This document shows, piece by piece, positions 1 through 8,501 of a stretch of DNA of 39,989 nt. The notes under the pieces are model-generated. The model worked only from the letters and a program-made list of their open reading frames with translations, was not told the DNA's origin and made no database searches. The DNA is from Candidatus Eiseniibacteriota bacterium. GTDB lineage: Bacteria; Eisenbacteria; RBG-16-71-46. Numbering within the stretch: the first letter of the stretch is position 1; each line of letters starts with the position of its first letter. The stretch covers positions 1 to 39,989 of the forward strand of contig JACRIW010000055.1 in the NCBI GenBank assembly GCA_016215625.1. Reading direction: 5' to 3'. The translations under genes were made by a program, and so were the position numbers.

Positions 1-1
1 C

Positions 2-487
2 GACATCGCGGTCGCGGGCACGAACATCGCCCGGCTCGGTGGCGCCGATCTCGCGCGCTGGCGGTCCAACACGATCGGCTACATCTTCCAGCTCTACAAC
101 CTCATGCCCGTGCTCACGGCGCTGCAGAACGTCGAGCTGCCCCTGCTGCTCCACAAGATGAGCGGCGCCGAGCGCCGCAAGCGCGCCACGTTCGCGCTCG
201 AGCTCGTCGGGCTCGGCGACCGGCTCGGCCACTATCCGCGCCAGCTGTCGGGCGGACAGGAGCAGCGCGTCGCGATCGCGCGCGCGCTCGTGAGCGATCC
301 CAAGGTGCTGCTCGCCGACGAGCCCACGGGAGACCTCGACCGCAAGTCGGGCGAGGAAGTGCTACAGCTGCTCGAGCGGCTCAACACCGAGTTCAAGAAG
401 ACCATCGTCATGGTCACCCACGACCCCCACGCCGCCGAGCGCGCCCACCGCATGGTGCACCTCGACAAGGGCGTGCTGTCCGCCTGA
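2..487 (+). CDS. ABC transporter ATP-binding protein, MacB/LolD type (5' truncated)
   Basis: ATPase subunit of a MacB/LolD-type exporter; it powers the two permeases that follow. The reading frame is open to the left window edge, so the N-terminus with Walker A lies outside. Visible are the Q-loop ([13 protein letters not shown], the usual LolD/MacB wording), the ABC signature [15 protein letters not shown], Walker [13 protein letters not shown] and the H-loop VTHDPHAAE. It ends 16 bp before the first FtsX-family permease, so the three genes read as one operon. No periplasmic adaptor (MacA-like) is visible; it may lie to the left. The substrate cannot be told from the sequence. Confidence 0.93.
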   Translation, partial: DIAVAGTNIARLGGADLARWRSNTIGYIFQLYNLMPVLTALQNVELPLLLHKMSGAERRKRATFALELVGLGDRLGHYPRQLSGGQEQRVAIARALVSDPKVLLADEPTGDLDRKSGEEVLQLLERLNTEFKKTIVMVTHDPHAAERAHRMVHLDKGVLSA

Positions 488-503
488 GCGCGAAAGGAAA
501 GCC

Positions 504-1682
504 ATGCTCCAGCTCGTGCTCGTCAACCTGTTCCGCAACCCCATCCGCAGCGCGCTCACGCTCGGCAGCGTGCTCGTCGCGTTGTTCCTCTACAGCTCGC
601 TCGGCGCGGTGCTCGATTCGCTGCAGGCGACCGCGGACTCCGGCAGCCGCGAGCGCCTCGCGACGCGTCACGCGATCGCGCTCACGAACTTCATGCCCTA
701 CGACTACAAGGAACGCATCCGCGCCATTCCCGGCGTGAAGCGCGTGTGTACGCAGGTGTGGTTCGGCGGGCTCATCGGCGGCCAGCGCCAGCGCATCACG
801 CAGTTCGCGGTGGACGACGACTTCTGGCCCATGTACGCGAAGGACATCCGGATCGCCGAATGGAGCGAGCCGCAGGTCGCGACGAGCGTGCCGCCGGACC
901 ACGACCCGCACCTCGCCGCGTACCACGCCGAGCGCACGGCCTGCATCGTCGGCCGCGGCATCATGAAGAAGAAGGGCTGGAAGCTCGGGCAGACGATCCA
1001 CCTGCAGGGCACGCGCTACCGCGGCGACTGGGACATGACGATCCGCGGCGTGTACGTGAAGCTCCCGGGCGGCAGCTGGAACGAGGACCTGATCCTGTTC
1101 CACAACGAGTACCTGGTCGAGAAGGGCATGGGCGGGAAGCCGTCCACCGGCGTCTTCAAGGTCGAGCTCTCCGACCCGTCGCAGTCCGCGGCGATCGCCA
1201 CGCAGATCGACGCGATGTTCGAGAACTCGGACAACGCGACCAAGACCGAGAGCGAGCAGGCGTTCGGCGCCGGCTTCATCAGCATGTTCGGCAACGTGCC
1301 GTTCGCGCTTCGCGTGATCGGGCTCGCGGTCGTGTTCACCATTCTCGTGATCTCGGCGAACACGATGGTCATGGCCGTGCGCGAGCGCACGAGCGAGATC
1401 GCGGTGCTCAAGACGCTCGGCTTCACCGACGGCGCGGTGTTCGGCATGGTCGTCACGGAGGCGGCCATCCTCACGACCGGCGGCGGCATCGCCGGCGCGC
1501 TGCTCGCCAAGTTCGGGCTGCAGGGCAAGCCGCTCGCCTTCATTCCCGCCATGACGATCACCTGGACCACGGTCCTCACCGCCATCCTGATCGCGATCGG
1601 ACTCGGCAGGGTGAGCGGCTTCATTCCGGCCTGGCAGGCTTCGCGCCTGCGCATCGTGGACGCGCTCCGGCGCGTGGACTAG
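504..1682 (+). CDS. ABC transporter permease, FtsX/MacB family (first of two)
   Basis: Inner-membrane permease of 392 residues with MacB/FtsX topology. One N-terminal membrane segment lies at about residues 15-38, followed by a large periplasmic domain (about 40-260) and three C-terminal membrane segments. The cytoplasmic loop [19 protein letters not shown] after the second segment is the family hallmark that couples to the ATPase. A Shine-Dalgarno-like GAAAGGAAA precedes the ATG. It lies between the ATPase and a second, different permease, suggesting a heterodimeric exporter of the LolCDE or MacB-like class. Transported substrate unknown. Confidence 0.9.
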   Translation: MLQLVLVNLFRNPIRSALTLGSVLVALFLYSSLGAVLDSLQATADSGSRERLATRHAIALTNFMPYDYKERIRAIPGVKRVCTQVWFGGLIGGQRQRITQFAVDDDFWPMYAKDIRIAEWSEPQVATSVPPDHDPHLAAYHAERTACIVGRGIMKKKGWKLGQTIHLQGTRYRGDWDMTIRGVYVKLPGGSWNEDLILFHNEYLVEKGMGGKPSTGVFKVELSDPSQSAAIATQIDAMFENSDNATKTESEQAFGAGFISMFGNVPFALRVIGLAVVFTILVISANTMVMAVRERTSEIAVLKTLGFTDGAVFGMVVTEAAILTTGGGIAGALLAKFGLQGKPLAFIPAMTITWTTVLTAILIAIGLGRVSGFIPAWQASRLRIVDALRRVD

Positions 1683-1693
1683 GGAGAAGCGCC

Positions 1694-2863
1694 ATGGCCA
1701 TTCCGTTCGCCTACAACGTCCGCAACGTCATGCAGCGTCCCGTCGCCACGCTCACCACGGCGATCGGCGTCGCGCTCACGATCGCGGTGCTGCTCGCGGC
1801 CTTCGCGCTCGCCGAAGGGTTCCGCTCCACGCTCTCGTCCACCGGATCGGACGCCAACGCGCTCGTGCTGCGCGACGGCGCCGACAGCGAGGTCACGAGC
1901 GGGCTCACGCTCGAGATGGCGTCCATCCTGGGCGCGCACCCGAACGTGGCGCTGGCCGCGAGCGGGCGGCCGCTCGCGAGTTTCGAGATGGTCACGACCA
2001 TCAACCTGCCGCGCGTCGGGCAGAAGGGCGCGTCGAACATCAAGGTGCGCGGCCTGAACATGGACGACGTCGGCATGCGCATCACGCCGAAGATCGTCGA
2101 GGGCCGCACGTTCACGCCCGGCACCGACGAGATCATCGTCGGCGACCGGATCGCGCCGCGCTTCGCGCACTGCCGCGTGGGCGACGAGATCAAGCTGCAG
2201 AAGCGCCCGTTCAAGGTCGTCGGCCGGTTCACGACGGCGGGCTCGTCGTTCGAGTCCGAGATCTGGGGCGACGCGCGCGCGCTCGCCCCGGTGTTCCACC
2301 GCGAGGGCGGGTACCAGATCGGCGTGCTGCGCATGAAGGATCCGTCCGCCTTCGAGGCCATGAAGAAGGAGTGGGAAGCCGACCCGCGGCTCGGCATCCA
2401 GGCGAAGCGCGAGCGCGAGTTCTACGAGAGCCAGTCGGCGGGCACGACGGGCCTGATCCGCGGGCTCGGCATCTTCATCACCGGCATCATGGCGATCGGC
2501 GCGCTGTTCGGCGCGGCGAACACCATGTTCGCGGCGGTCGCCAACCGCGGGCGCGAGATCGCGACGCTGCTCGTGCTCGGCTTCAGCCCGATCGCGGTGA
2601 TGACGTCGTTCGTGGTCGAGTCCATGATCGTCGCGCTCATCGGCGGCGTGTTCGGCTGCCTGATCGCGCTGCCGATCAACGGCATCACGACGAGCACGAC
2701 GAACTTCCAGTCGTTCTCGGAGGTCGCGTTCCAGTTCCGCGTGACGCCGCCGCTGCTCGTGACGGCGCTGGTCTTCTCGGCCGTGCTCGGCGCGCTCGGC
2801 GGCTTCTTCCCCGCCCTGCGCGCGGCGAACCAGCCGCTCTCGCGCGGGCTGCGCGGCGGGTGA
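1694..2863 (+). CDS. ABC transporter permease, FtsX/MacB family (second of two)
   Basis: Second permease of the exporter, 389 residues. It has an N-terminal membrane segment (TAIGVALTIAVLLAAFALAEG), a periplasmic domain with VGDRIAP and VVGRFT stretches typical of the MacB periplasmic core, then three C-terminal membrane helices with the loop NRGREIATLLVLGFSP. The ATG at 1694 lies 11 bp after the previous stop and is preceded by AGGGAGAAG. An upstream extension of the frame only shadows the first permease. It shares architecture with its neighbour but not close sequence, so the complex is probably heteromeric. The operon ends at a perfect hairpin just downstream. Confidence 0.9.
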   Translation: MAIPFAYNVRNVMQRPVATLTTAIGVALTIAVLLAAFALAEGFRSTLSSTGSDANALVLRDGADSEVTSGLTLEMASILGAHPNVALAASGRPLASFEMVTTINLPRVGQKGASNIKVRGLNMDDVGMRITPKIVEGRTFTPGTDEIIVGDRIAPRFAHCRVGDEIKLQKRPFKVVGRFTTAGSSFESEIWGDARALAPVFHREGGYQIGVLRMKDPSAFEAMKKEWEADPRLGIQAKREREFYESQSAGTTGLIRGLGIFITGIMAIGALFGAANTMFAAVANRGREIATLLVLGFSPIAVMTSFVVESMIVALIGGVFGCLIALPINGITTSTTNFQSFSEVAFQFRVTPPLLVTALVFSAVLGALGGFFPALRAANQPLSRGLRGG

Positions 2864-2886
2864 TCGCATCGCACACCCCAGACGAA

Positions 2887-2921
2887 AACGGCCCGCCCCG
2901 ATTCGCCCGGAGCGGGCCGTT
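2887..2921. terminator. Bidirectional terminator hairpin
   Basis: A perfect 10-bp stem (AACGGCCCGC / GCGGGCCGTT) around a 15-nt loop, placed between the convergent permease (+) and sugar dehydrogenase (-) genes. On the minus strand the stem runs into a short T run (GTTTTCG). It can end transcripts from both sides. Confidence 0.75.
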
Positions 2922-2935
2922 CGCTTACGCCGCTA

Positions 2936-4537
2936 TCACTTCAGCAGCAGGATGCGCTCCGAATCGATCCGCGAGCCGGACTCGAGCTTCGCGAAGTAGA
3001 GCCCCGGCGCCGTGCTGCCCGCGTCCCACGTCACGCGCGTCTCGCCCGCGGGCGCGAGCCCGTCGAAGATCGTCGCGAGGCGGCGGCCGGTCACGTCGAA
3101 CACCGAGACCTTCGCCTGCGCCGCCTGCGGCATGCGGAACGCCAGCTCGGCCGCGCCGCGCACCGGGTTCGGCGCGCACGCCAGGCGCGAGGCGGCGGGC
3201 AGCTCGACCGGCACGTCCACCGTCGCGCCCGTGTAGCGGATGCGGTGCAGCACGCCGACCGTGCCCGTGAGCAGCGGCGTGTTGATGTTCTGCAGCCAAT
3301 AGAGCGAGCCGTCGGTGCCGACCGCCGCGTCCACCACCGCGCGGAAGCCCGTGCCCCAGTACGCGCCGGGCTGCCCGGGAACGGGCGCGGACTCCGCCCA
3401 CGCGCCGGTGCCCCCCGTGAGCAGGTGCAGCTGCCCGTAGTAGAAGTCGCCCCAGAACGTCGTGCCGCGGTACTGCGCCGGCCAGTTCGCCGTCGCGCCG
3501 CTCACCGCGCGATAGAAGCCGAGCGAGTAGATCGAGTGCAGCGCGGTGTCGCGGTGGTAGGCGACGATCGGCTTCGTGTAGCCGTTCGCGGGGTTGCCCG
3601 CGCCGCCCGGCTCGGGACAGATCTGGCTCGCGGAACCGCTCGTGCGCGGCAGCACGGTGTCGAGGCCCTCGCGGTATGGCCAGCCGTAGTTGCGGCCGGG
3701 CAGCACCTCGTCGAGCTCTTCTTCGTCCGCCTCGCCCACGTCGGCGGCGTAGATACGGCCGTTCGTGGGATCGATCGAGAACGTCCACGGATTGCGGAAG
3801 CCGTACGCCCAGACGAGCTTCGCGTTCGAGTCGGGCGTCGAGAGCGGGTTTCCGGTCGCGGGGATGATGAGCGCGCGCGGCGGCTGCGCGCCCGCGGTCG
3901 CGGGCACGTTGTTCACGTCGAGGCGCAGGATCGCGCCGTGCAGCTTGGTCGAGTCCTGCGCCATGCACCACTGCTCGTCCTCGCCGAGCGACACGTACAG
4001 CTTGCCGTCGGGACCGAAGCGGATGCAGCCCGCCTGATGGTTCGGATCGTCGTCGGTGATGTCGCTGATGATCTGGCGCGCGTTCGAGAGCGTGATGGAT
4101 TCAGCGGCCGGGTTCGACAGCTGCCCCGACGCGGTGAATCGCACGAGATGGTTGCGCGCGTCCCAGCCGTTGTAGAACACGTACACGTACGGCCGCGCCG
4201 GCCAGCCCGGATCGATCGCGATGCCCTGCGCGCCGCGCTCGTAGCCGGTCGGGTTCACGTCGGGCACGGTGAAGATGGGATCGGTCGTCGCGAAACGCGA
4301 CTGGTTCATGACCATGCGGATCTTCGCGGTCTTCAGCTCGAGCACGAGCATGCGGCCGTCGGGCAGGAACGCGAACGCGCGCGGCAGGTTGAATCCCGCG
4401 AGCAGCGAGTCGTCCACGAATCCGGTGGGCACCTTGACGAGCGAGGACGTCACCGCGTGACCGGCACCGGCCCAGCCCAGGCTCAGTACGGCGGCGAGCG
4501 CGGGCAGCGCGAGCCGCGCGATTCGGCGAAGCAGCAT
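2936..4537 (-). CDS. Secreted glucose/sorbosone dehydrogenase-like protein with FlgD-Ig C-terminal domain
   Basis: Predicted secreted six-bladed propeller of the PQQ-dependent glucose/sorbosone dehydrogenase (GSDH) family, 533 residues. The chosen start (ATG at 4537) has AGGAGTT 7 nt upstream and opens a clear signal peptide (MLLRRIARLALPALAAVLSL...GHA); an upstream in-frame ATG has neither. Family motifs include NHQAGCIRFGPDGKLYVSLG (about 166-185, His167 in the place of the catalytic-base His of soluble GDH), YGFRNPWTFSIDP and RIYAADVGE...NYGWPYREG. The last 80 residues (PNPVRG...DVTGRRLATI...APGLYFAKLES) form the FlgD-Ig-like tail shared with the repeat exoproteins elsewhere in the window. 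Actual substrate and PQQ use are inferred from the family only. Confidence 0.87.
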   Translation of the reverse strand: MLLRRIARLALPALAAVLSLGWAGAGHAVTSSLVKVPTGFVDDSLLAGFNLPRAFAFLPDGRMLVLELKTAKIRMVMNQSRFATTDPIFTVPDVNPTGYERGAQGIAIDPGWPARPYVYVFYNGWDARNHLVRFTASGQLSNPAAESITLSNARQIISDITDDDPNHQAGCIRFGPDGKLYVSLGEDEQWCMAQDSTKLHGAILRLDVNNVPATAGAQPPRALIIPATGNPLSTPDSNAKLVWAYGFRNPWTFSIDPTNGRIYAADVGEADEEELDEVLPGRNYGWPYREGLDTVLPRTSGSASQICPEPGGAGNPANGYTKPIVAYHRDTALHSIYSLGFYRAVSGATANWPAQYRGTTFWGDFYYGQLHLLTGGTGAWAESAPVPGQPGAYWGTGFRAVVDAAVGTDGSLYWLQNINTPLLTGTVGVLHRIRYTGATVDVPVELPAASRLACAPNPVRGAAELAFRMPQAAQAKVSVFDVTGRRLATIFDGLAPAGETRVTWDAGSTAPGLYFAKLESGSRIDSERILLLK

Positions 4538-4970
4538 CGAAGAACTCCTGGACGAAGCGAAGCGGTGGCTGCGTGGTCGCGCGCGCCCGGGGGGTTGAGC
4601 GGGGACCATGGCACCGCCGATGGACCGGCGTGCCCGTCCATCATGCTAATGGGGCACTGACCGCAAGGCGAATGCCACGACCCTTTCAGGGGCGGCGGGC
4701 ACGCCCGGGCGGCGAGCGAAGTCCGCCACGAACGTGCTTCCGGTCAGATGCGGCCACCCCGGGCCGGTCGCGGCCGAAGTCCGCGCCGGACCCGCCCGAT
4801 CTGTGGAGGGCCGCACCGCCCTTCGCACGGCTTCGCCCGGCATTTCGCAAGGTCCGGACGGATCCGCCGGCCCGCTCGCGCACTCTCACGAAGACCGTCC
4901 CCGCCGGTTGGCCGACCGCCCGAACGGCGGCTAGTATCCCGCGCGCTCGCGTCACTCGAACGACATTCCG
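4538..4970. other. Divergent intergenic region upstream of the dehydrogenase and trxB
   Basis: 433 bp between divergent genes. It holds the Shine-Dalgarno of the dehydrogenase at its left end and a good promoter for trxB at 4908-4937. Reading frames inside are GC-driven, with no recognisable protein. A TAGCAT box lies upstream of the dehydrogenase on the minus strand, but no -35 box was found at the right spacing. Confidence 0.6.
4908..4937 (+). promoter_or_regulatory. Sigma70-like promoter of trxB
   Basis: TTGGCC, 18-bp spacer, TAGTAT (4 of 6 matches to each consensus hexamer). The -10 box ends 45 bp before the proposed TTG start. The boxes resemble those found before several other genes in this window. 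Confidence 0.6.
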
Positions 4971-4982
4971 ATGGAGGCAGCC

Positions 4983-5942
4983 TTGTCCCGCCTGCACGAC
5001 GTGCTCATCCTGGGCTCCGGCCCCGCCGGATACACGGCGGCCGTGTACACCGCCCGCGCCAACCTGAAGCCCGTGCTCTTCACGGGGCTGCAGCCCGGCG
5101 GACAGCTCACGATCACGACCGAGGTCGAGAACTTCCCCGGCTTCCCCGAAGGCATCATGGGCCCCGAGCTCATGGAGCACTTCCGCGCGCAGGCCGCGCG
5201 CTTCGGCACCGAGATCCTCGACACGATGGTCGAGAAGGTGGACTTCTCGCAGCGCCCGTTACGCGTGTGGTCCGACGGCGTCGAGTACCAGGCGAAGAGC
5301 GTGATCGTCGCGACCGGAGCGAGCGCCATGCTGCTCGGGCTGCCGTCCGAGACGCAGTACATGGGCTTCGGCGTGAGCGCCTGCGCGACGTGCGACGGCT
5401 TCTTCTTCAAGGGCAAGCGCGTGATCGTGGTCGGTGGCGGCGACACCGCGCTCGAAGAGGCGAACTTCCTCACGCGCTTCTGCACGGAAGTCGTGCTCGT
5501 GCACCGGCGCGACGAGCTGCGCGGCTCGAAGATCATGCGCGAGCGCGCGCAGGCGAACCCGAAGATCACGTTCGCGTGGAACTCCGAGATCGCCGAGGTG
5601 CTCGGCGAGGACGGCAAGAAGGTGACGGGCGTGCGGCTTCGCGACACGAAGACCGGCGCGCTGCGCGAGATGGCGATCGACGGCGTGTTCATCGCGATCG
5701 GCCACAAGCCGAACACCGCGTTCCTCGGCGGGCAGCTGCAGACGGACGACAAGGGCTACGTGCACGTGCAGCCCGGCACGTCGTACACGAGCGTCGAGGG
5801 CGTGTTCGCCGCGGGCGACGTGCACGACAAGGTGTACCGGCAGGCCATCACCGCCGCGGGCAGCGGCTGCATGGCGGCCATCGATTGCGAACGCTGGCTC
5901 GAAGCGCAGGCGCACGCCGAACACTCGGCCGCCGCGCGCTGA
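4983..5942 (+). CDS. trxB: Thioredoxin reductase
   Basis: FAD/NADPH-dependent reductase that regenerates reduced thioredoxin in the cytosol. It shows the N-terminal FAD site VLILGSGPAGYTAA, the redox pair CATC (Cys134 and Cys137 from the start used), the NADPH-binding VIVVGGGDTALEEA and the C-terminal FAD motif GVFAAGDVHD. The start is set at TTG 4983 because GGAGG sits exactly 5 nt upstream. The ATG at 4971 overlaps that ribosome site, has none of its own, and would add four residues. ETF-QO follows 19 bp downstream, so the two are probably cotranscribed. The length (319 residues) is normal for bacterial TrxB. Confidence 0.93.
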   Translation: MSRLHDVLILGSGPAGYTAAVYTARANLKPVLFTGLQPGGQLTITTEVENFPGFPEGIMGPELMEHFRAQAARFGTEILDTMVEKVDFSQRPLRVWSDGVEYQAKSVIVATGASAMLLGLPSETQYMGFGVSACATCDGFFFKGKRVIVVGGGDTALEEANFLTRFCTEVVLVHRRDELRGSKIMRERAQANPKITFAWNSEIAEVLGEDGKKVTGVRLRDTKTGALREMAIDGVFIAIGHKPNTAFLGGQLQTDDKGYVHVQPGTSYTSVEGVFAAGDVHDKVYRQAITAAGSGCMAAIDCERWLEAQAHAEHSAAAR

Positions 5943-5961
5943 TTCTTTTCGGGAGGTCGTC

Positions 5962-7650
5962 GTGGAGCGCGAAGTTCTCGAGTTCGACGTGCAGTTCGTC
6001 GGCGCCGGTCCCGCGGGACTCGCCGGCGCCATTCACCTCGCGAACCTGATCGAGAAGCACAACGAGGCGATCGCCGCGGGCGGACCGGGCGAAGCTATCG
6101 GTGAAACCAACATCGCCGTGCTCGAGAAATCGGCGGAAGTGGGCGCGCACGGCTTCTCCGGCGCGGTCATGGACCCGCGCGGCATGCGCGAGCTGATGCC
6201 CGACTTCGTCGAGAAGGGCTGCCCGCTCGCCGCCGAAGTGACGGGCGACGACGTCTACATCCTGTCCGAGAACGGCCAGTTCAAGCTGCCGTTCCTGCCG
6301 CCGGTGCTGCACAACCACGGCTCGTACATCGTGAGCCTCGGTGACCTCACGCGCTGGATGGCGGGCATCGCCGAGGAGAAGGGCGTCCTGATCGCGACCG
6401 AGACGCCCGCGCAGACGCCGCTGCTCGAGAACGGCCGCCTGCTCGGCGTGCGCACGGGCGACAAGGGCGTGAACAAGTCCGGCGAACGCAAGGGCACGTA
6501 TATGATGGGCGCCGACGCGCTCGCCAAGGCGACGGTGCTCTGCGAAGGCCCGCGCGGCACGATCACGAAGCAGCTCGAGTCCGCGCTCGGACTGACGAAG
6601 AACAGCGATCCGCAGAACTACGCGACCGGCGTGAAGGAGCTGTGGGAAGTGCCCGCCGGCCAGGCGAAGAAGGGCGCGGTCATCCACACGATGAACTGGC
6701 CGCTCAAGAGCGACACGTTCGGCGGCGGCTTCATCTACGGACTCAGCGACACGCTCTGGGCCGTGGGCTTCGCGACCGGGCTCGACGCGTCGGACCCGAC
6801 GAGCGACCCGCACGGCAACCTGCAGCGCTTCAAGACGCACCCGCTCGTCCGCAAGCTGCTCGAAGGCGGCAAGCCGATCGCGTACGGCGCGAAGGCGATT
6901 CCCGAGGGCGGCTGGTACGCGATGCCGAAGCTCTCGGCCGACGGCATGCTGCTCGCGGGCGACGCGGGCGGCTTCCTGAACGGCGGCCGGCTGAAGGGCA
7001 TCCACCTCGCGATCAAGTCGGGCATGCTCGCCGCCGAGACGCTGTTCGAGTGCCTCGAGGCGAGCGACTTCTCCGCCGCGAAGCTCGCGACGTACGAGAC
7101 GCGCGTCGCGCAGTCGTGGGCGGCCGAAGAGCTGAAGAGCATGCGCAACTTCCATCAGGCGTTCGACGGCGGGCTGTGGCAGGCGCTGCCGCGCACCGGC
7201 TTCCAGATGTACATGGGCGGGCGCGATCCGTTCGGCGATCACCTGAAGGGCCACGCGCCGCACACGAAGGTGCGCAAGCTTCGCGACGTGCACCCGGGCG
7301 GCAAGCCCGAGCCGATGAAGTTCGACGGCAAGCTCACGTTCGACAAGCTCGCGGACGTCTACCTGTCCGGCACGATGCACGAAGAAGATCAGCCCGTGCA
7401 TCTCGTGGTCGCGGACACGAGCGTGTGCGCCACGAAGTGCCGAGAGGAGTACGGCAACCCCTGCCAGCACTTCTGTCCCGCGGCCGTGTACGAGATGGTG
7501 CCCGACGAGTCGAAGCCCGGCGCGCTGCAGCTGCGCATCAACGCGTCGAACTGCGTGCACTGCAAGACGTGCGACATCGCCGACCCGTACCAGATCATCA
7601 CGTGGACGACGCCCGAGGGCGGCGGCGGACCGAACTACAAGCAGCTGTAG
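5962..7650 (+). CDS. Electron transfer flavoprotein-ubiquinone oxidoreductase
   Basis: Membrane-associated flavoprotein that passes electrons from reduced ETF to the quinone pool (fatty-acid and amino-acid oxidation), 562 residues. It shows the FAD site VGAGPAGLAGAIHLA, the redox-helix region around EKSAEVGAHGFSGAVMDPR, and the C-terminal 4Fe-4S ligands CPAAVYEM followed by CVHCKTCDIADP, ending in the conserved GGGGPNY. The GTG start at 5962 has GGGAGG 5 nt upstream. It resembles ETF-QO in length and domain order; the shorter FixC lacks the same ferredoxin-like end. No ETF alpha/beta genes are in the window, although an enoyl-CoA hydratase of the same pathway lies at 35.3-36.1 kb. Confidence 0.94.
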   Translation: MEREVLEFDVQFVGAGPAGLAGAIHLANLIEKHNEAIAAGGPGEAIGETNIAVLEKSAEVGAHGFSGAVMDPRGMRELMPDFVEKGCPLAAEVTGDDVYILSENGQFKLPFLPPVLHNHGSYIVSLGDLTRWMAGIAEEKGVLIATETPAQTPLLENGRLLGVRTGDKGVNKSGERKGTYMMGADALAKATVLCEGPRGTITKQLESALGLTKNSDPQNYATGVKELWEVPAGQAKKGAVIHTMNWPLKSDTFGGGFIYGLSDTLWAVGFATGLDASDPTSDPHGNLQRFKTHPLVRKLLEGGKPIAYGAKAIPEGGWYAMPKLSADGMLLAGDAGGFLNGGRLKGIHLAIKSGMLAAETLFECLEASDFSAAKLATYETRVAQSWAAEELKSMRNFHQAFDGGLWQALPRTGFQMYMGGRDPFGDHLKGHAPHTKVRKLRDVHPGGKPEPMKFDGKLTFDKLADVYLSGTMHEEDQPVHLVVADTSVCATKCREEYGNPCQHFCPAAVYEMVPDESKPGALQLRINASNCVHCKTCDIADPYQIITWTTPEGGGGPNYKQL

Positions 7651-7674
7651 CCCCGGCGCGCAGCCGGCAAAAGC

Positions 7675-7710
7675 AAGAGGCGGTCGCAGCTGCGAGCGAC
7701 CGCCTCTTTT
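7675..7710. terminator. Intrinsic terminator after ETF-QO (bidirectional)
   Basis: A perfect 13-bp stem (AAGAGGCGGTCGC / GCGACCGCCTCTT) with an 8-nt loop, followed by TTTT on the plus strand and by GCTTTTG on the minus strand. It lies between the convergent ETF-QO and GYWK-protein genes and can serve both. Confidence 0.85.
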
Positions 7711-7728
7711 CCGTCCGAGCCGGGACGA

Positions 7729-8259
7729 TTACCGGTAGAAGCTCTTGAGCGAGCCCCAGGTGCTCACGCGGGCCGCCGTCGTCGTGCCGCAGTGCGGCAC
7801 ACCGAGATTGCCCGTGTTGTAGAGGTCGAGCGTGGTCACCATCGCGCTCGTCTGGCCGGGAGGCAGCGAGCCGACGCCGATGGGCGGACACACCTTGTTC
7901 GCGATCAGCGCGTCGGCCTGCGTGATGGTCGCGGCCACCGTCGCGTCGCTCGCGCCCTGCGCCACGTTGAACTTCGCGGCGATCAGCTGCTGCGAAAGGC
8001 TCACGAGGCCGTTGCCCTGCACGGGCTGGTTGAAGATCAGCTGGAGCTGCGAAGCGTTGTACGTGATCGTGCCCAGCGTCAACGTCATGACGGGCCACTG
8101 GTCCGGATGCGTCTTCCAGTAACCGATCGTGTAGGTGCAGTCCTGCTTGCCGACGCCCGGCGCGGCGATGTTGCCCGCGTGGGACGCGGCCGGCAGCGCC
8201 GCGGATGCGAAGGCCACGGCGAGGATCAGCGCAGCGAGCCGAGGTCTCAAGAAGTTCAT
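7729..8259 (-). CDS. Small secreted protein with GYWKTHPxxWP motif
   Basis: Unassigned exoprotein of 176 residues. The start at 8259 has GGGAGA upstream and gives a signal peptide (MNFLRPRLAALILAVAFASA...SHA); longer in-frame starts have neither. The mature protein begins with DCTYTIGYWKTHPDQWPV, a motif met at the N-terminus of many secreted proteins of unknown function. An Ala/Gln-rich middle (SQLQLIFNQPVQGNG, IAAKFNVAQG) and two further Cys (KVCPPIG, PHCGTT) follow. The three Cys may include one disulfide. No enzyme motif was recognised. It is monocistronic, with a terminator directly downstream and a divergent lipoprotein gene upstream. Confidence 0.8.
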   Translation of the reverse strand: MNFLRPRLAALILAVAFASAALPAASHAGNIAAPGVGKQDCTYTIGYWKTHPDQWPVMTLTLGTITYNASQLQLIFNQPVQGNGLVSLSQQLIAAKFNVAQGASDATVAATITQADALIANKVCPPIGVGSLPPGQTSAMVTTLDLYNTGNLGVPHCGTTTAARVSTWGSLKSFYR

Positions 8260-8453
8260 CGTGTCTCCCGTCGAGGTGTGTGGCGTGGTGTGGTGTGACA
8301 CGACATAAGTTTGCGTGGATGAACTTCGGGCCTTCAACGGGAACTTCCTCGAGTCGCGAATTTCGCGCGATTCTTGACCTTTTCGCGCCCGATTTCGGGG
8401 GTTTTGCCCCATTTTCGCGTCCGCGCGGCTTCGAGTGGGCCGCTGCGCGGGTG

Positions 8454-8459
8454 TATGGT
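8454..8459 (+). promoter_or_regulatory. Possible -10 box for the YXWXXW lipoprotein gene
   Basis: TATGGT, the same hexamer used before the methyltransferase at 24 kb, lies 42 bp upstream of the GTG start. No convincing -35 box was found at 17-18 bp. Confidence 0.3.
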
Positions 8460-8501
8460 GCGCGCGGTCTCTCATCACCCACGACTCTTCCGAGGTGTCC
8501 C

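Noticed and set aside
414..2869. Long open frames on the minus strand opposite the two ABC permeases
   Set aside because: Arg/Ala/His-rich translations without domains; they arise from the GC-rich third codon positions of the real genes on the plus strand.
5848..7560. A 570-residue open frame antisense to ETF-QO
   Set aside because: Low-complexity Arg/Ala/Leu composition, no motif, no ribosome site; the sense frame is a clear ETF-QO.
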